The notes beneath the pieces are model-generated. The model was not told where the DNA came from and searched no databases. It saw nothing but the letters and a program-made list of their open reading frames with translations. A stretch of 52,613 nucleotides of DNA from positions 1 through 52,613 of the forward strand of contig CAIXNN010000073.1 of assembly GCA_903920865.1 (NCBI GenBank), given 5' to 3'. The translations under genes and the position numbers were made by a program. This DNA is from an uncultured Actinomycetes bacterium. Lineage in GTDB: Bacteria; Actinomycetota; Actinomycetes; UBA12327. Each line of letters starts with the position of its first letter. Positions within the stretch are counted from its first letter, which is position 1. This document shows positions 13,342 through 22,799 of this stretch, piece after piece.

Positions 13342-13464
13342 GATCTGCACCCTTCATTGAAGTGGTGCTTCACATCATGGACCTCAAAAGCGCCGAAGTA
13401 CGTCAGGCCACAGTCATTAGGTTCCAAAGTCACATAGACCTAGGCGTAAGCCACTGCTAAGCAA

Positions 13465-15231
13465 CTAGTCCTTGATCTGACACAGCACGGCGCCAGCCGA
13501 GACAGTCGCGCCGACTTCGGCAGCAAGCCCAGTGATCGTTCCTGCCTTGTGTGCGTTCAGCGGCTGTTCCATTTTCATAGCTTCAAGGACAACAATCAGG
13601 TCGCCAACCTCAACCGTGGCACCTTCTTCAACAGCTAATTTGACGATGGTTCCCTGCATAGGTGAAGTCAACGAGTCACCGCTGGCTGCCGCACTGGCCT
13701 TCTTACTACCGGCTCGCTTGGTTGGCTTCTTCGAGGAACCACCAGAGTTGCCTGCACCCCCAAGACTTAAGCCGGCCGGAACCACAACCTCAACGCGCTT
13801 GCCGCCCACCTCAACAGTGAGCGCTTGACGCTGACCATCCTCAGGAGCCTGCGCAATAGTTCCGCTGTAGGCCGGGATTTCATTGTTGAACTCAGTTTCA
13901 ATCCAACGAGTGTGAACCTTGAATGAATCCTCAGGATTGTCAGGGGCAAAATCTGGCTCGCGAACCACGACGCTGTGGAAGGTCAGGGCAGTAGGAATTC
14001 CATCAATCACAAATTCATCTAATGCTCGACGTGAGCGCTCAAGTGCTTGTTGACGAGTTGTCCCAGTGACAATCAATTTGGCCAGAAGTGAGTCGAAGTT
14101 TCCGCCGATCACATCACCTTGGATAAACCCTGCATCCAGGCGAACTCCAGGGCCACTGGGTGGCTCCCAGGAAACCAGAACGCCAGGAGCGGGCAGGAAG
14201 TTACGGCCCGGATCTTCGCCGTTAATGCGGAACTCGAAGGAGTGGCCGGTAACTGCTGGATCCTGGTATCCCAACACTTCACCATCGGCGATGCGGAATT
14301 GCTCGCGCACAAGGTCCAGGCCAGTGACTTCTTCACTGACTGGGTGTTCAACCTGCAAACGCGTATTAACTTCAAGGAAGGAAATGGTGCCGTCTTGTCC
14401 GACGAGGAATTCGCAAGTGCCGGCTCCGAAGTAGCCCGCTTCAGCAATGATGGCTTTCGATGCGCGATACAGCTCAGCATTTTGCTCATCACTAAGGAAT
14501 GGGGCGGGAGCTTCTTCAACGAGTTTTTGGTGGCGACGTTGTAAGGAGCAGTCACGGGTTGAAACCACCACGACGTTTCCGTGCTGATCGGCAAGAACCT
14601 GAGTCTCAACATGCCGTGGTCGGTCAAGGTAACGCTCAACAAAGCATTCCCCGCGACCGAAAGCTGCAACGGCCTCACGCACAGCTGATTCAAAGAGTTC
14701 GGGAATTTCCTCAATGGTCCATGCGACTTTTAGACCACGACCGCCACCGCCGAAGGCAGCCTTGATCGCGATAGGTAAACCGTGTTCCTTCGCAAAGGCG
14801 ACAACTTCGTCCGCATTTTCAACCGGATCGGCAGTGCCAGCAACTAAGGGAGCACCAGCCCGCTGTGCAATGTGACGAGCTTTAACCTTGTCACCCAGCG
14901 AGTCGATAGCGCTAGGCGGAGGGCCAATCCAGGTCAGTCCGGCATCAATAACTGCTTGGGCAAAGGTCGCGTTTTCGCTCAAGAACCCATAGCCAGGGTG
15001 GACGGCATCGGCACCGCTTTGCTTGGCAACAGCAAGCAACTTGTCGATCACTAGGTACGTCTCAGCTGCAGTTGATCCGCCGAGCGAATATGCCTCATCG
15101 GCAGCCTTGACGTGTTGGGCATCGCGATCCGAATCCGCGTACACGGCCACACTGGTCAGGCCAGCGTCGCGACAGGCGCGCGCTACTCGAATCGCAATTT
15201 CACCGCGGTTGGCAATGAGGACCTTGCGCAC
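13465..15231 (-). CDS. accA3: Acetyl/propionyl-CoA carboxylase alpha subunit (biotin carboxylase + BCCP)
   Basis: A 588-residue fused subunit. The biotin carboxylase part (about 1-450) opens with [17 protein letters not shown] and has the ATP-grasp glycine loop [11 protein letters not shown] and the [14 protein letters not shown] block. A Lys/Ala/Gly linker around 480-520 leads to a biotinyl domain with EAMKMEQPL, in which Lys553 carries biotin. It carboxylates biotin with bicarbonate and ATP for the adjacent beta subunit. GTG 15231 is preferred: GAAGGG sits seven bases upstream and the conserved start follows at once. The nearby birA product would biotinylate it. The symbol follows the mycobacterial homologue; propionyl-CoA use is inferred from context. 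Confidence 0.95.
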   Translation of the reverse strand: MRKVLIANRGEIAIRVARACRDAGLTSVAVYADSDRDAQHVKAADEAYSLGGSTAAETYLVIDKLLAVAKQSGADAVHPGYGFLSENATFAQAVIDAGLTWIGPPPSAIDSLGDKVKARHIAQRAGAPLVAGTADPVENADEVVAFAKEHGLPIAIKAAFGGGGRGLKVAWTIEEIPELFESAVREAVAAFGRGECFVERYLDRPRHVETQVLADQHGNVVVVSTRDCSLQRRHQKLVEEAPAPFLSDEQNAELYRASKAIIAEAGYFGAGTCEFLVGQDGTISFLEVNTRLQVEHPVSEEVTGLDLVREQFRIADGEVLGYQDPAVTGHSFEFRINGEDPGRNFLPAPGVLVSWEPPSGPGVRLDAGFIQGDVIGGNFDSLLAKLIVTGTTRQQALERSRRALDEFVIDGIPTALTFHSVVVREPDFAPDNPEDSFKVHTRWIETEFNNEIPAYSGTIAQAPEDGQRQALTVEVGGKRVEVVVPAGLSLGGAGNSGGSSKKPTKRAGSKKASAAASGDSLTSPMQGTIVKLAVEEGATVEVGDLIVVLEAMKMEQPLNAHKAGTITGLAAEVGATVSAGAVLCQIKD

Positions 15232-15353
15232 GTTTAAACCCTTCAATTCAGTCGACTCGGACTTATGCGCCGTAGCGCCTGCTCAGTCTAGGCAACTGAT
15301 TGAGGCCTCAGGGGTAGACCCTCAGGTATTTCTCAGTGCCGTTCTTCAGGGGG

Positions 15354-15983
15354 TCAGACGCTGGCTTGGGTCCACAAATCAGTCCAGCGAACGCCCAATT
15401 CCCGCATTAGCCGTCGTAGCAGTGGCAACGACAGGCCGATCACATTTGACGGGTCTCCAACAATGCTGTCAATGAACGGGGCGCTGAGCGCATCAAGGGT
15501 GAACCCGCCAGCAACATTGAGCGATTCTCCGGTTGCAAGGTAGTTCAAAACCTCATCGTCGTCAGGGGTGCCAAAGTTAACCGCCGTTGAGGCGACATCA
15601 TGCACCCAGACTTGACCTTGAATATCTATGACGGTGTGCCCGGTATGCAAAGTGCCGGTACGTCCGCGCATGGCTTGCCAACGGCGGGCAGCTTCTTCAA
15701 GATCTGCTGGCTTGCCAAATATCTGCCCGTCAAGTTCAAGCAAACTATCGCAACCGACAACGTAGGTTCTTCGCTGATCGCTGGCATCCATCAGCTGTGC
15801 AACGGCTTGCGCCTTTGCCTGCGAAAGCGATAACGCGACCGTGGTGGGCAACGGACTTGGCCCAAGACTTGCCACATGTGCGGCCTCGTCCACTCCGCTG
15901 ACCAAGGTCGAGTGCGCAATGCCACTTGCACTCAGTAGCCGCGAACGTGCGCTTGATGCACTGGCCAAAATTATGCGCTTCAT
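15354..15983 (-). CDS. maf: Maf-family nucleoside triphosphate pyrophosphatase
   Basis: A 209-residue Maf/HAM1-like house-cleaning pyrophosphatase; family members hydrolyse dTTP, UTP and modified nucleotides. It shows the opening LASASSARSRLLSASG, the acidic GCDSLLELDG region that replaces the usual ADT-type motif, GKPADLEEA, and a C-terminal SNVIGLSLPLL. The ATG at 15983 follows AAGGG by six bases and gives the standard MKRIILAS start; in-frame codons further upstream are not needed. It lies eight bases after accE and 122 bp before the carboxylase alpha gene, an order also known from mycobacteria. That 122-bp gap contains no clear terminator. Confidence 0.92.
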   Translation of the reverse strand: MKRIILASASSARSRLLSASGIAHSTLVSGVDEAAHVASLGPSPLPTTVALSLSQAKAQAVAQLMDASDQRRTYVVGCDSLLELDGQIFGKPADLEEAARRWQAMRGRTGTLHTGHTVIDIQGQVWVHDVASTAVNFGTPDDDEVLNYLATGESLNVAGGFTLDALSAPFIDSIVGDPSNVIGLSLPLLRRLMRELGVRWTDLWTQASV

Positions 15984-15991
15984 GATTACCC

Positions 15992-16198
15992 TTAGAACCG
16001 CCCCGAAGTACGCCAAGCATTCGGGCCTGGACTAACAGGTGTGCGAACCCGGCTACTTGGGTGGTTCCACTTTGATTGGGTCGCGTGAGCACTTGTATCT
16101 GAGGTACTTGATGCACTCATCAACACAGCGATGACCGCAGCCAGTTCCTCTGGGCTGGGGTTTCCAGCGCACACAGCAATATCAAATGAGCTCGTCAT
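15992..16198 (-). CDS. accE: Acyl-CoA carboxylase epsilon subunit
   Basis: A small 68-residue protein with the features of the actinobacterial AccE/PccE subunit. These are a helix SPEELAAVIAVL near the N-terminus, a variable Ser/Thr-rich middle, and a C-terminal PGPNAWRTSG segment with the conserved Trp. The subunit stabilises the alpha-beta acyl-CoA carboxylase complex and raises its activity. The ATG at 16198 shares its first base with the stop of the beta-subunit gene (TAATG), so it is translationally coupled. The gene is easily missed because of its size, but position and motifs agree. Confidence 0.88.
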   Translation of the reverse strand: MTSSFDIAVCAGNPSPEELAAVIAVLMSASSTSDTSAHATQSKWNHPSSRVRTPVSPGPNAWRTSGRF

Positions 16199-17796
16199 TA
16201 CAGTGGAATGTTCCCGTGCTTGCGTGGTGGCATCGAGGCTCGCTTGGTACTTAACGCTCGCAGCGCAGTGGTAACTCGAGCACGGGTTTCAGAGGGCAAA
16301 ATGACTTCGTCAACGTAGCCGCGCTCGCAGGCCACATATGGGTTACACAGCATGTCTTCATAGTCATTTTGAAGTTCAGTTCGTCGCTGCGCTGGATCCT
16401 TCGCGTCGGCTAGCTCCTTGCGATACAAAATGTTCACCGCGCCTTGAGCTCCCATCACCGCAATTTGTGCTGTTGGCCAAGCCAAGTTGATGTCAGCGCC
16501 TAGGTGCTTGGATCCCATAACGTCGTAAGCGCCTCCGTAGGCCTTACGGGTAATGACGGTAACCAGTGGAACCGTTGCTTCCGCGTAGGCATAAATCAAT
16601 TTCGCGCCACGACGAATAATTCCGTTCCATTCTTGATCAGCACCGGGCAAGAATCCCGGTACGTCAACGAAGGTGACAACGGGAACATTAAATGCATCGC
16701 AGGTTCGAACAAATCGAGCCGCTTTTTCCGAGGCATCAATATCAAGGCAGCCAGCAAACTGCATAGGTTGGTTGGCGACAATTCCGACAACATTACCTTC
16801 AACGCGGCCAAATCCGATGACGATGTTAGGTGCAAACAGCGCCTGCACCTCGAGGAAGTCACCCTCATCAACTACGTGCTCAATGACAGTGCGAATGTCA
16901 TAGGGCTGGTTGGCTGAATCGGGAATCAACGTGTCAAGTTCGCGATCCTCATCACTAATTGCCAGGTCGGCCTGTTCGGGGTAGGCCGGTGGATCGGAGA
17001 GGTTGTTTGACGGAAGGTGAGCCAGCAGCGACTTGGCGTAGTCGATGGCGTCTTCTTCGTCGGCGGCGAAGTAGTGAGCATTACCTGACTTGGTGTTGTG
17101 GGTTCGTGCGCCACCAAGTTCTTCCATCTCAACGTCTTCCCCGGTGACAGTTTTGATGACCTCAGGTCCGGTGATAAACATGTGGGAGGTTTGGTCAACC
17201 ATGATGGTGAAGTCGGTGATGGCCGGGGAGTAAACGGCGCCACCTGCACACGGTCCAAGGATTAACGAGATTTGAGGAATGACTCCTGAGGCATGAACAT
17301 TGCGCTTGAAAATTTCGGCGTAAAGACCAAGAGCCACAACGCCTTCTTGAATGCGTGCGCCACCAGAGTCGTTGATTCCGATCATGGGGCAGCCGGTCTT
17401 GAGGGCAAAGTCCATGACTTTGACGATCTTTTCGCCGAAGACTTCGCCCAAAGATCCACCAAAGACTGTGAAGTCTTGTGAGAACACCGCAACCGGACGG
17501 CCATCTACAGTTCCGTATCCGGTGACTACACCATCGCCGTAGGGGCGATTGCTTTCTTGGCCGAAGTTGGTTGAGCGGTGCCGTGCCAACTCATCAAATT
17601 CGACAAAGGAGCCTTCATCGAGAAGTAGGTCAATGCGCTCTCGAGCGGTCTTCTTTCCGCGGGCATGTTGCTTCTCAACGGCGGCTTGAGAAGCGGCGTG
17701 GGTGGCTTGGTAGCGCCGGCCCTCAAGGTCGGCGATCTTGCCGGCCGTGGTGTGGATGTCGATCTCGGCAGGGTTGCCCGCCTGAGCCTTTGCCAT
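16198..17796 (-). CDS. accD5: Propionyl-CoA carboxylase beta subunit (carboxyltransferase)
   Basis: A 532-residue carboxyltransferase that moves the carboxyl group from biotin to propionyl-CoA (and possibly acetyl-CoA). Crotonase-like halves are visible: [20 protein letters not shown] and [17 protein letters not shown] in the first, and [20 protein letters not shown] followed by [16 protein letters not shown] in the second. The length is standard. ATG 17796 is preceded by GGAGGA with ideal spacing. It heads the minus-strand run accD5-accE-maf-accA3. Its product, methylmalonyl-CoA, feeds the mutase encoded upstream in the window after epimerisation. Confidence 0.95.
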   Translation of the reverse strand: MAKAQAGNPAEIDIHTTAGKIADLEGRRYQATHAASQAAVEKQHARGKKTARERIDLLLDEGSFVEFDELARHRSTNFGQESNRPYGDGVVTGYGTVDGRPVAVFSQDFTVFGGSLGEVFGEKIVKVMDFALKTGCPMIGINDSGGARIQEGVVALGLYAEIFKRNVHASGVIPQISLILGPCAGGAVYSPAITDFTIMVDQTSHMFITGPEVIKTVTGEDVEMEELGGARTHNTKSGNAHYFAADEEDAIDYAKSLLAHLPSNNLSDPPAYPEQADLAISDEDRELDTLIPDSANQPYDIRTVIEHVVDEGDFLEVQALFAPNIVIGFGRVEGNVVGIVANQPMQFAGCLDIDASEKAARFVRTCDAFNVPVVTFVDVPGFLPGADQEWNGIIRRGAKLIYAYAEATVPLVTVITRKAYGGAYDVMGSKHLGADINLAWPTAQIAVMGAQGAVNILYRKELADAKDPAQRRTELQNDYEDMLCNPYVACERGYVDEVILPSETRARVTTALRALSTKRASMPPRKHGNIPL

Positions 17797-17828
17797 GAGT
17801 CCTCCAAGCACGCGAAACAATTCATCCG

Positions 17829-17834
17829 TAGCCT
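17829..17834 (+). promoter_or_regulatory. Putative -10 box for birA, overlapping a minus-strand box
   Basis: TAGCCT lies six bases before the birA GTG at 17841, which fits leaderless expression. On the other strand TAGGCT occupies 17830-17835, so the same bases could serve as a -10 for the divergent carboxylase genes, whose message would then have a short leader containing GGAGGA. Confidence 0.45.
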
Positions 17835-17840
17835 AGCCAC

Positions 17841-18590
17841 GTGGACATCATCCTTCCTAAGCCGTGGCACAAGCTGGTCGAGGTTTCGCAAACTGGCTCA
17901 ACTCAAGCCGACCTGGTCGGCCACGCGCAGGCTGGAGCGCAGTCAGGTCTTGTTTTGCTGGCACACGAACAGGTGCAGGGCAGAGGTCGGCTCGAGCGTG
18001 CGTGGGAAAGCCCCGCCGGTCAAGGTCTGTGGTTTTCCCTCTTGTTGAGATCGCCGCGAGCAGTTGCAGATCTTGGCATTGTGCCACTGCTGACCGCTGT
18101 TGCCATTGCCCAGGCCCTAGCGGACGAGTTTGGTTTGTCGGCTTCGGTCAAATGGCCCAACGACATCTTGATCAACCAAAAAAAGCTCTCCGGCATATTG
18201 GTTAATCACTGCCCTCCCGATGCCTTAATCATCGGGGTAGGCATCAACACGATGATGTCGCAGCCGCCGATTGACATGGCAACCTCGCTCTTACTTGAAG
18301 ATGCCATTGGGTCAGACCAAGCCGTGCCACATTTCTTTACCACTGTGTTGGCGAGCATTGGGTCAATGCTGTCTGACTTAGCGGTTGATCAGCCATGGCC
18401 ATTGGATGTGTTGGATCCTTACCGAAGGTTGAGTTCAACTCTTGGCAGCACGGTTGATGTGACCTTGCCATCGGGGCAGGTACTCACAGGCCAAGCCGTA
18501 GATATCGAACCCACTGGGGCTCTTGTGGTCAGCACGAGTGCTGGGCAGCGGGTCTGCGTGACCGCTGGGGACGTTGTTCAGGTTCGCTAA
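17841..18590 (+). CDS. birA: Biotin--[acetyl-CoA-carboxylase] ligase
   Basis: A 249-residue biotin protein ligase without the N-terminal DNA-binding domain of E. coli BirA, so a ligase and not a repressor. The ATP/biotin loop GRGR is at 47-50 and KWPNDI starts at residue 104; GILVN and IIGVGIN follow in the usual order, and an SH3-like C-terminal domain ends the protein. It activates biotin as biotinyl-AMP and attaches it to the carboxylase alpha subunit (Lys553 in this window). The GTG start at 17841 diverges from the carboxylase beta gene with 44 bp between. Confidence 0.93.
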   Translation: MDIILPKPWHKLVEVSQTGSTQADLVGHAQAGAQSGLVLLAHEQVQGRGRLERAWESPAGQGLWFSLLLRSPRAVADLGIVPLLTAVAIAQALADEFGLSASVKWPNDILINQKKLSGILVNHCPPDALIIGVGINTMMSQPPIDMATSLLLEDAIGSDQAVPHFFTTVLASIGSMLSDLAVDQPWPLDVLDPYRRLSSTLGSTVDVTLPSGQVLTGQAVDIEPTGALVVSTSAGQRVCVTAGDVVQVR

Positions 18591-18655
18591 CGCGTCGTCA
18601 GGTTGGGGTAGGCGGGTCGGTAGGCGAGCCCATGGCCAGCATGGAACGATGAAGC

Positions 18656-19192
18656 ATGACCTATCCAGCCAAGTTGCTCGGTGATGGCGAGAGCATCGCG
18701 TTTGAGATGAGACCACATTGGCGCTCCTTGATCGTGCCTGCCGTGGTTTTAATCCTTACCGTCGCCGGAGCTTCGTTCTTGTTGTCCACCTTTAATGGCT
18801 CGGGGTTTGTAGCTCGCCTAGTTGGTGGTATCACGTGGGTCTCGGCCGTGGTGTTGATCCTCGGCTGGTGCCTCAGACCGTTCTTGAATTGGTTTACAAC
18901 AGATTATGTCTTCACCAATCGCCGAATCATTGTGCGCACTGGTTTGTTTCGTCGGATCGGTCGCGATATGCCGCTCTCCCGAGTTAACAACGTCACCTTC
19001 GATAAGACGGTAACTGAGCGGATTTTGAATTGCGGCACATTAAGCGTCCAATCGGCCGCCGAACAAGGGTCATTGATCATCGCCAGCGTTCCAGATGTTG
19101 AAAACATTCAACGCGAGGTGTATCGCTTGTACGAAGCAGATGATCTGCGCCGTCGCTCGGCTGGGCCCGGTGCGCCAAGTGATGGCTCCTAA
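18656..19192 (+). CDS. Membrane protein with bacterial PH domain
   Basis: A 178-residue protein with two hydrophobic segments (around 25-45 and 55-78) followed by a bacterial pleckstrin-like (bPH_2, YdbS-type) domain: WFTTDYVFTNRRIIVRTGLF, DMPLSRVNNVTF and a C-terminal DVENIQREVYRL helix. Such proteins sit in the cytoplasmic membrane; their role is poorly defined. Mycobacteria keep a homologue beside birA and the purK/purE pair, so position supports the call. ATG 18656 has AACGAT five bases upstream and no Shine-Dalgarno. Confidence 0.85.
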   Translation: MTYPAKLLGDGESIAFEMRPHWRSLIVPAVVLILTVAGASFLLSTFNGSGFVARLVGGITWVSAVVLILGWCLRPFLNWFTTDYVFTNRRIIVRTGLFRRIGRDMPLSRVNNVTFDKTVTERILNCGTLSVQSAAEQGSLIIASVPDVENIQREVYRLYEADDLRRRSAGPGAPSDGS

Positions 19193-19210
19193 GCCAGCGA
19201 AGGATTAGTC

Positions 19211-20746
19211 GTGGATTCCGATCTTGCTCGTTCGCGGTTGCGTAGCGTCGCACGATTGTCGCGAGTCCTCTCGGAACCACGAGAGATGTCAGAACTCTTA
19301 GAAACGGCTGCCAACGAAGTTCGGTTCGCCCTAGGTGCATCCTCAGTTGCCATAGGCCACCTTGAGCGGGACCGCGGAGTCATTGCGACGCTGATCAATG
19401 TGGGCGCGTTGGCTGATTGGGAGCAGGCCCAGCCCACTGAACTCACCTCGACGCTGCAGGAACTTCCTATGGTGGATCTGCTTGCCCACGATGCGGCTGG
19501 GTACGTCCTTAACATCAATGATCCGCAGGCCGATCCTGAAGCCATTCGCCACTTGACTGTTCGCGGGAAGGCCTGTGCTCTCGTCATCCCCATTTTGCTT
19601 GATGGCCGAATTTGGGGCCAAGTCTTTGCCACCCGCGCCGTAGGTGAAGCAGTTTTTGAAGATGCCGATATTGAACTTGGTGAGGCACTTTCAGCTGTGT
19701 TGGCATCGGGTTTAGCTCAGGCAGAGCGTTTTTCACGGGTTGAACATTTGGTCTATTCCGATCCGTTAACCGGCCTTGCCAATCGGCGAGCTATTGATCT
19801 GGCCCTTGAGCGAGCGTTGGTGGAATATCAAGTCACGAATATACCGGTGTCGGTGGTGATGGCAGATGTCAACGGTTTGAAATTTGCTAACGATAATGAA
19901 GGCCATCAAGCAGGGGACCGCCTCATTCGCGCATGCGCTGACGCAATTTCACAATCAGCAGGGCGAGTGCCGCGCTCACTGGCCGGTCGAATCGGTGGCG
20001 ATGAATTTGCCATCATCCTTCCGGGCTTAGCATTAGAAGAAGCAGAACCGTTTGCTAACTCAATTTTGAACGCGCTAGAAAAATCAATGTACCCAGGTGG
20101 TTTGGCGATTGGGGTGTCATCAACCTCGGCCCCCGGGGTTAGTGGTGAAGTAACCTCGCGTCGGCTTTTGGGATGGGCTGATGAGGCGCAGTATGCGGCA
20201 AAGCGGGAAGGGTCGAGTCGCGTCCTGCTGGCCGGCCGTGACACTCCCTTGACTGAACCCATTGAGCGGCGCAGGCGTAGGCGCTCTGGTCCTGTTTGGG
20301 CAACAAATGCTGAGCGGGCAAATAACGCACTCGAAGCTGGTCTTCGCGTCTTGGTCATGTCAGCACAACTGAGCCCTATTGATCGACTTGTTGCGGTCAT
20401 TGATGCGGCTGCCGATGTGATCGGCGCAGTGGGTTGGGTTGTATCAATCATTGATGGGGGCACCACTCGTGCCGTTGCATTTTCAACGGTGCGTGATGGA
20501 TTAGACGTCACCAGCGGTCAAGACCTCACCAACGACCCGACGTGGTGGGAGGCGGCCAGCGGCGTGGGTGTCTTGGTGCGCGCTGACGATGAGACCGCTG
20601 ACTTGGCTCGGGTGAGGGGCTGTTCGACAGTGGCCGCTGCCGTGAGTGGGTCTTGGCTAGTGGAGGTCCTTGGTGATACCGATGACCACCTTGTGGGAGT
20701 TTCAGCCACCTTGCGAGCCCTTTTGGGATCGGCTCTTGCCGGATAG
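19211..20746 (+). CDS. GAF-GGDEF diguanylate cyclase
   Basis: A 511-residue cytoplasmic protein: a GAF-like sensor at about 20-168, a GGDEF domain at about 178-342 and a second GAF-like region from about 360 to the end. The DPLTGLANRR opening (184-193), the metal-binding ADVNGLKFAND and an intact GGDEF (262-266) indicate an active cyclase that makes cyclic di-GMP from two GTP. The RxxD inhibitory site that should lie five residues before GGDEF is absent, so product inhibition through it is unlikely. A basic patch (RRRRRR) follows the cyclase domain. GTG 19211 has GAAGGA six bases upstream. It sits directly before a two-component system. Confidence 0.92.
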   Translation: MDSDLARSRLRSVARLSRVLSEPREMSELLETAANEVRFALGASSVAIGHLERDRGVIATLINVGALADWEQAQPTELTSTLQELPMVDLLAHDAAGYVLNINDPQADPEAIRHLTVRGKACALVIPILLDGRIWGQVFATRAVGEAVFEDADIELGEALSAVLASGLAQAERFSRVEHLVYSDPLTGLANRRAIDLALERALVEYQVTNIPVSVVMADVNGLKFANDNEGHQAGDRLIRACADAISQSAGRVPRSLAGRIGGDEFAIILPGLALEEAEPFANSILNALEKSMYPGGLAIGVSSTSAPGVSGEVTSRRLLGWADEAQYAAKREGSSRVLLAGRDTPLTEPIERRRRRRSGPVWATNAERANNALEAGLRVLVMSAQLSPIDRLVAVIDAAADVIGAVGWVVSIIDGGTTRAVAFSTVRDGLDVTSGQDLTNDPTWWEAASGVGVLVRADDETADLARVRGCSTVAAAVSGSWLVEVLGDTDDHLVGVSATLRALLGSALAG

Positions 20747-20749
20747 GTC

Positions 20750-20755
20750 TAAGTT
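20750..20755 (+). promoter_or_regulatory. Putative -10 box for the response-regulator/kinase pair
   Basis: TAAGTT lies in the 15-bp gap after the GGDEF gene and six bases before the ATG at 20762. This gives the two-component genes their own leaderless promoter in addition to any read-through. Confidence 0.5.
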
Positions 20756-20761
20756 GGACAT

Positions 20762-21448
20762 ATGGGACGTGTCCTGCTCGTTGAAGATGATGTAGCTATT
20801 GCTGCACCGCTTGCACGCGCGCTCGAACGTGAAGGTCATGAGGTCCAACTAGCGCAGCTCGGGCAAGAGGCCATTGACAGCATGCGCAAAGGAAAACAGG
20901 ACCTTCTAATTCTTGATCTTGGTCTTCCAGATATTGATGGGCTAGAGGTTTGCCGGACAATTCGAGCCAGCGATCCACGGTTGCCTATTTTGATTTTGAC
21001 AGCCCGTGGCTCTGAGATGGATGTGGTTGTGGGGCTTGAGATGGGTGCTGATGACTACGTGTCAAAGCCGTTCCGGGCCAAGGAATTGATGGCCCGAATT
21101 CGCTCCCTGCTTCGTCGGGGTCAAGTCGACCACGCCAATACCCTGCGCGTGCAAGATGTGATCCTTGATGCCGATGCACGTAAGGCATTTGTTGGGGATC
21201 GTGAACTTAATCTCAGCCGGATGGAATTTGATCTCCTGCACGCGCTCATGAAGGAACATGGCAACACCATTGCGCGGGAGAGATTGATGCGTGAGGTGTG
21301 GCACACGCACTGGTACGGGTCGAGTAAGACTTTAGATATGCATGTGTCGTGGTTGCGACGCAAGTTAGGCGACTCGGCATCGGATTCCCGCTACATCTCA
21401 ACGGTGCGCGGTGTTGGTCTGCGCTTCGAAACCCATCCTGGGAACTGA
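20762..21448 (+). CDS. OmpR-family response regulator
   Basis: A 228-residue response regulator with a receiver domain (1-118) and a winged-helix DNA-binding domain (about 130-226). The acidic pocket is in VEDDVAI, the phosphorylation site is Asp52 in LDLGLPD, and Lys102 is in SKPF. The effector domain contains LSRMEFDLLHALM and ends with DSRYISTVRGVGLRFE, the hallmark of the OmpR/PhoB type. It should be phosphorylated by the kinase that starts two bases after its stop. Target genes cannot be told from the window; the adjacent cyclase and polysaccharide genes are candidates only by position. Confidence 0.94.
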   Translation: MGRVLLVEDDVAIAAPLARALEREGHEVQLAQLGQEAIDSMRKGKQDLLILDLGLPDIDGLEVCRTIRASDPRLPILILTARGSEMDVVVGLEMGADDYVSKPFRAKELMARIRSLLRRGQVDHANTLRVQDVILDADARKAFVGDRELNLSRMEFDLLHALMKEHGNTIARERLMREVWHTHWYGSSKTLDMHVSWLRRKLGDSASDSRYISTVRGVGLRFETHPGN

Positions 21449-21449
21449 C

Positions 21450-22799
21450 GTGCGCCGTCGAATAATCGTTGCAATTGTGACAACTGTGTTTGCCACGGCT
21501 TTGATAATCGCTATTCCCTTGCTCTCGTTTTCAAGCCTTGGGATCAGGTCTAGGGCCAACACCATTGCCCAACAGGAAGCCCAAAACGCGCTGAGGGTCG
21601 TTCAATATCGTCAGTCTCAAGGCCTTAGTAACGATGCCGCCTCGTTGGCGCCGTATTTCCCGCAAAACCGGCTCACAGTGATCACTGAACCTGACGGCAC
21701 AACGGTGAGTTTTGGGGCACAACCATCGGGTCCGGTAGTTACTGGAGTAAGTGAACAGGCCGGCTTTCGATCGGTGATTACTCAACCAATCAATTCAGTG
21801 GTTTCACTGACAAAGGTGGCGCTGAACATCATCGTCATCATTGGTCTTGCTATGTTGGTGGCATTCTTGGTTGCACTTCGGCGCTCTCGCACATTGACCT
21901 CAGTGCTGGACACGCTTGCAGATGATGCGGCCCGCATTGGAAGTGGTGACTTGCGCCCGGCAAGGCGCTATGGGATGGCCGACCTTGATCAAATCGCCGA
22001 CAGTTTGGATGCTAGTTCTGAGCGAGTTGCATCAATGGCGCAAACCGATCGCCGGCTCGTTGCCGATGTGACCCATCAAATTCGCACGCCGCTGACCGCC
22101 ATCGAACTTCAACTCGATGAGGTGTTGCAGGCCATTGATCGGGTGGATCTGGATTCGGCGCGAGCTGGAATTTCCACCGCTCATGAGCAAGTCGATCGCC
22201 TTCGGTCTGTGGTCGTGGATTTGTTAGCCGTTAGTAAGAACCTTGATGTGTCGTCAACCGATGTGAACCTTCGCGAAGTTTTGATGCAACAAGAAGCCGA
22301 ATGGGCGCCAATTTTTTCCAAGCACGCAACCTCGGGGCGTCAGCTCTCAATCGTGCATTCAGACATTGTTGTCTCTGGACTACTTGGCCCACTCCAGCAG
22401 ATCTTGGCCACCCTGATTGATAACGCATTGGTTCATGGCGAGGGAACAGTGAAGGTAAGTGTTCGAGATTCGGCTGGCCTAGCCGTTGTTGACGTGCAAG
22501 ACGAAGGTAATTCGATTTCTGCCGACCTTCGAAGTTCCCTGTTCGAACGTCGGGTCACTGGGGGCGAAGGCACCGGCCTGGGATTGTCGGTAGCTCGAGC
22601 ACTGGCTGAACACCTTGGTGGGCGACTCGAGTTGGTCTCAACTGAGCCCACAAAGTTTGCTCTCTTCCTGGTGCAACGGGACAAAGATGGTCAAGAACTT
22701 GATTCTCTAACTCAGGCCGTGGTGGCCGAAGGCGATCCTGGCGAGCTTTCTTCACCAAGGGCAGCCTCGAGTGTCTCGGGGAAGACCCAACGTCGGTAG
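21450..22799 (+). CDS. Two-component sensor histidine kinase
   Basis: A 449-residue membrane kinase. Transmembrane segments are at about 5-28 and 122-143, leaving a small extracellular sensor of roughly 90 residues with no recognised ligand motif. A HAMP-like linker (145-200) leads to the dimerisation helix VTHQIRTPLTAIEL with His209, then the ATPase with the N box LIDNALVHGEG, the G1 block VQDEGNSIS and GEGTGLGLSVA. GTG 21450 is chosen because it lies right after the regulator's stop and begins the first membrane helix; an upstream in-frame start would sit inside the regulator. Its last 88 bp overlap gtrA on the opposite strand, and its C-terminal tail of about 40 residues is low in family similarity. 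Confidence 0.93.
   Translation: MRRRIIVAIVTTVFATALIIAIPLLSFSSLGIRSRANTIAQQEAQNALRVVQYRQSQGLSNDAASLAPYFPQNRLTVITEPDGTTVSFGAQPSGPVVTGVSEQAGFRSVITQPINSVVSLTKVALNIIVIIGLAMLVAFLVALRRSRTLTSVLDTLADDAARIGSGDLRPARRYGMADLDQIADSLDASSERVASMAQTDRRLVADVTHQIRTPLTAIELQLDEVLQAIDRVDLDSARAGISTAHEQVDRLRSVVVDLLAVSKNLDVSSTDVNLREVLMQQEAEWAPIFSKHATSGRQLSIVHSDIVVSGLLGPLQQILATLIDNALVHGEGTVKVSVRDSAGLAVVDVQDEGNSISADLRSSLFERRVTGGEGTGLGLSVARALAEHLGGRLELVSTEPTKFALFLVQRDKDGQELDSLTQAVVAEGDPGELSSPRAASSVSGKTQRR

Noticed and set aside
14109-14714. 201-codon open frame on the minus strand inside the carboxylase alpha gene
   Set aside because: It lies wholly within a well-supported gene in another frame of the same strand and shows no domain or start signal.
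19906-20511. 201-codon open frame opposite the GGDEF gene
   Set aside because: Antisense shadow: rich in Ser, Thr, Arg and Ala as expected from the complement of a GC-biased gene, with no recognisable motif.
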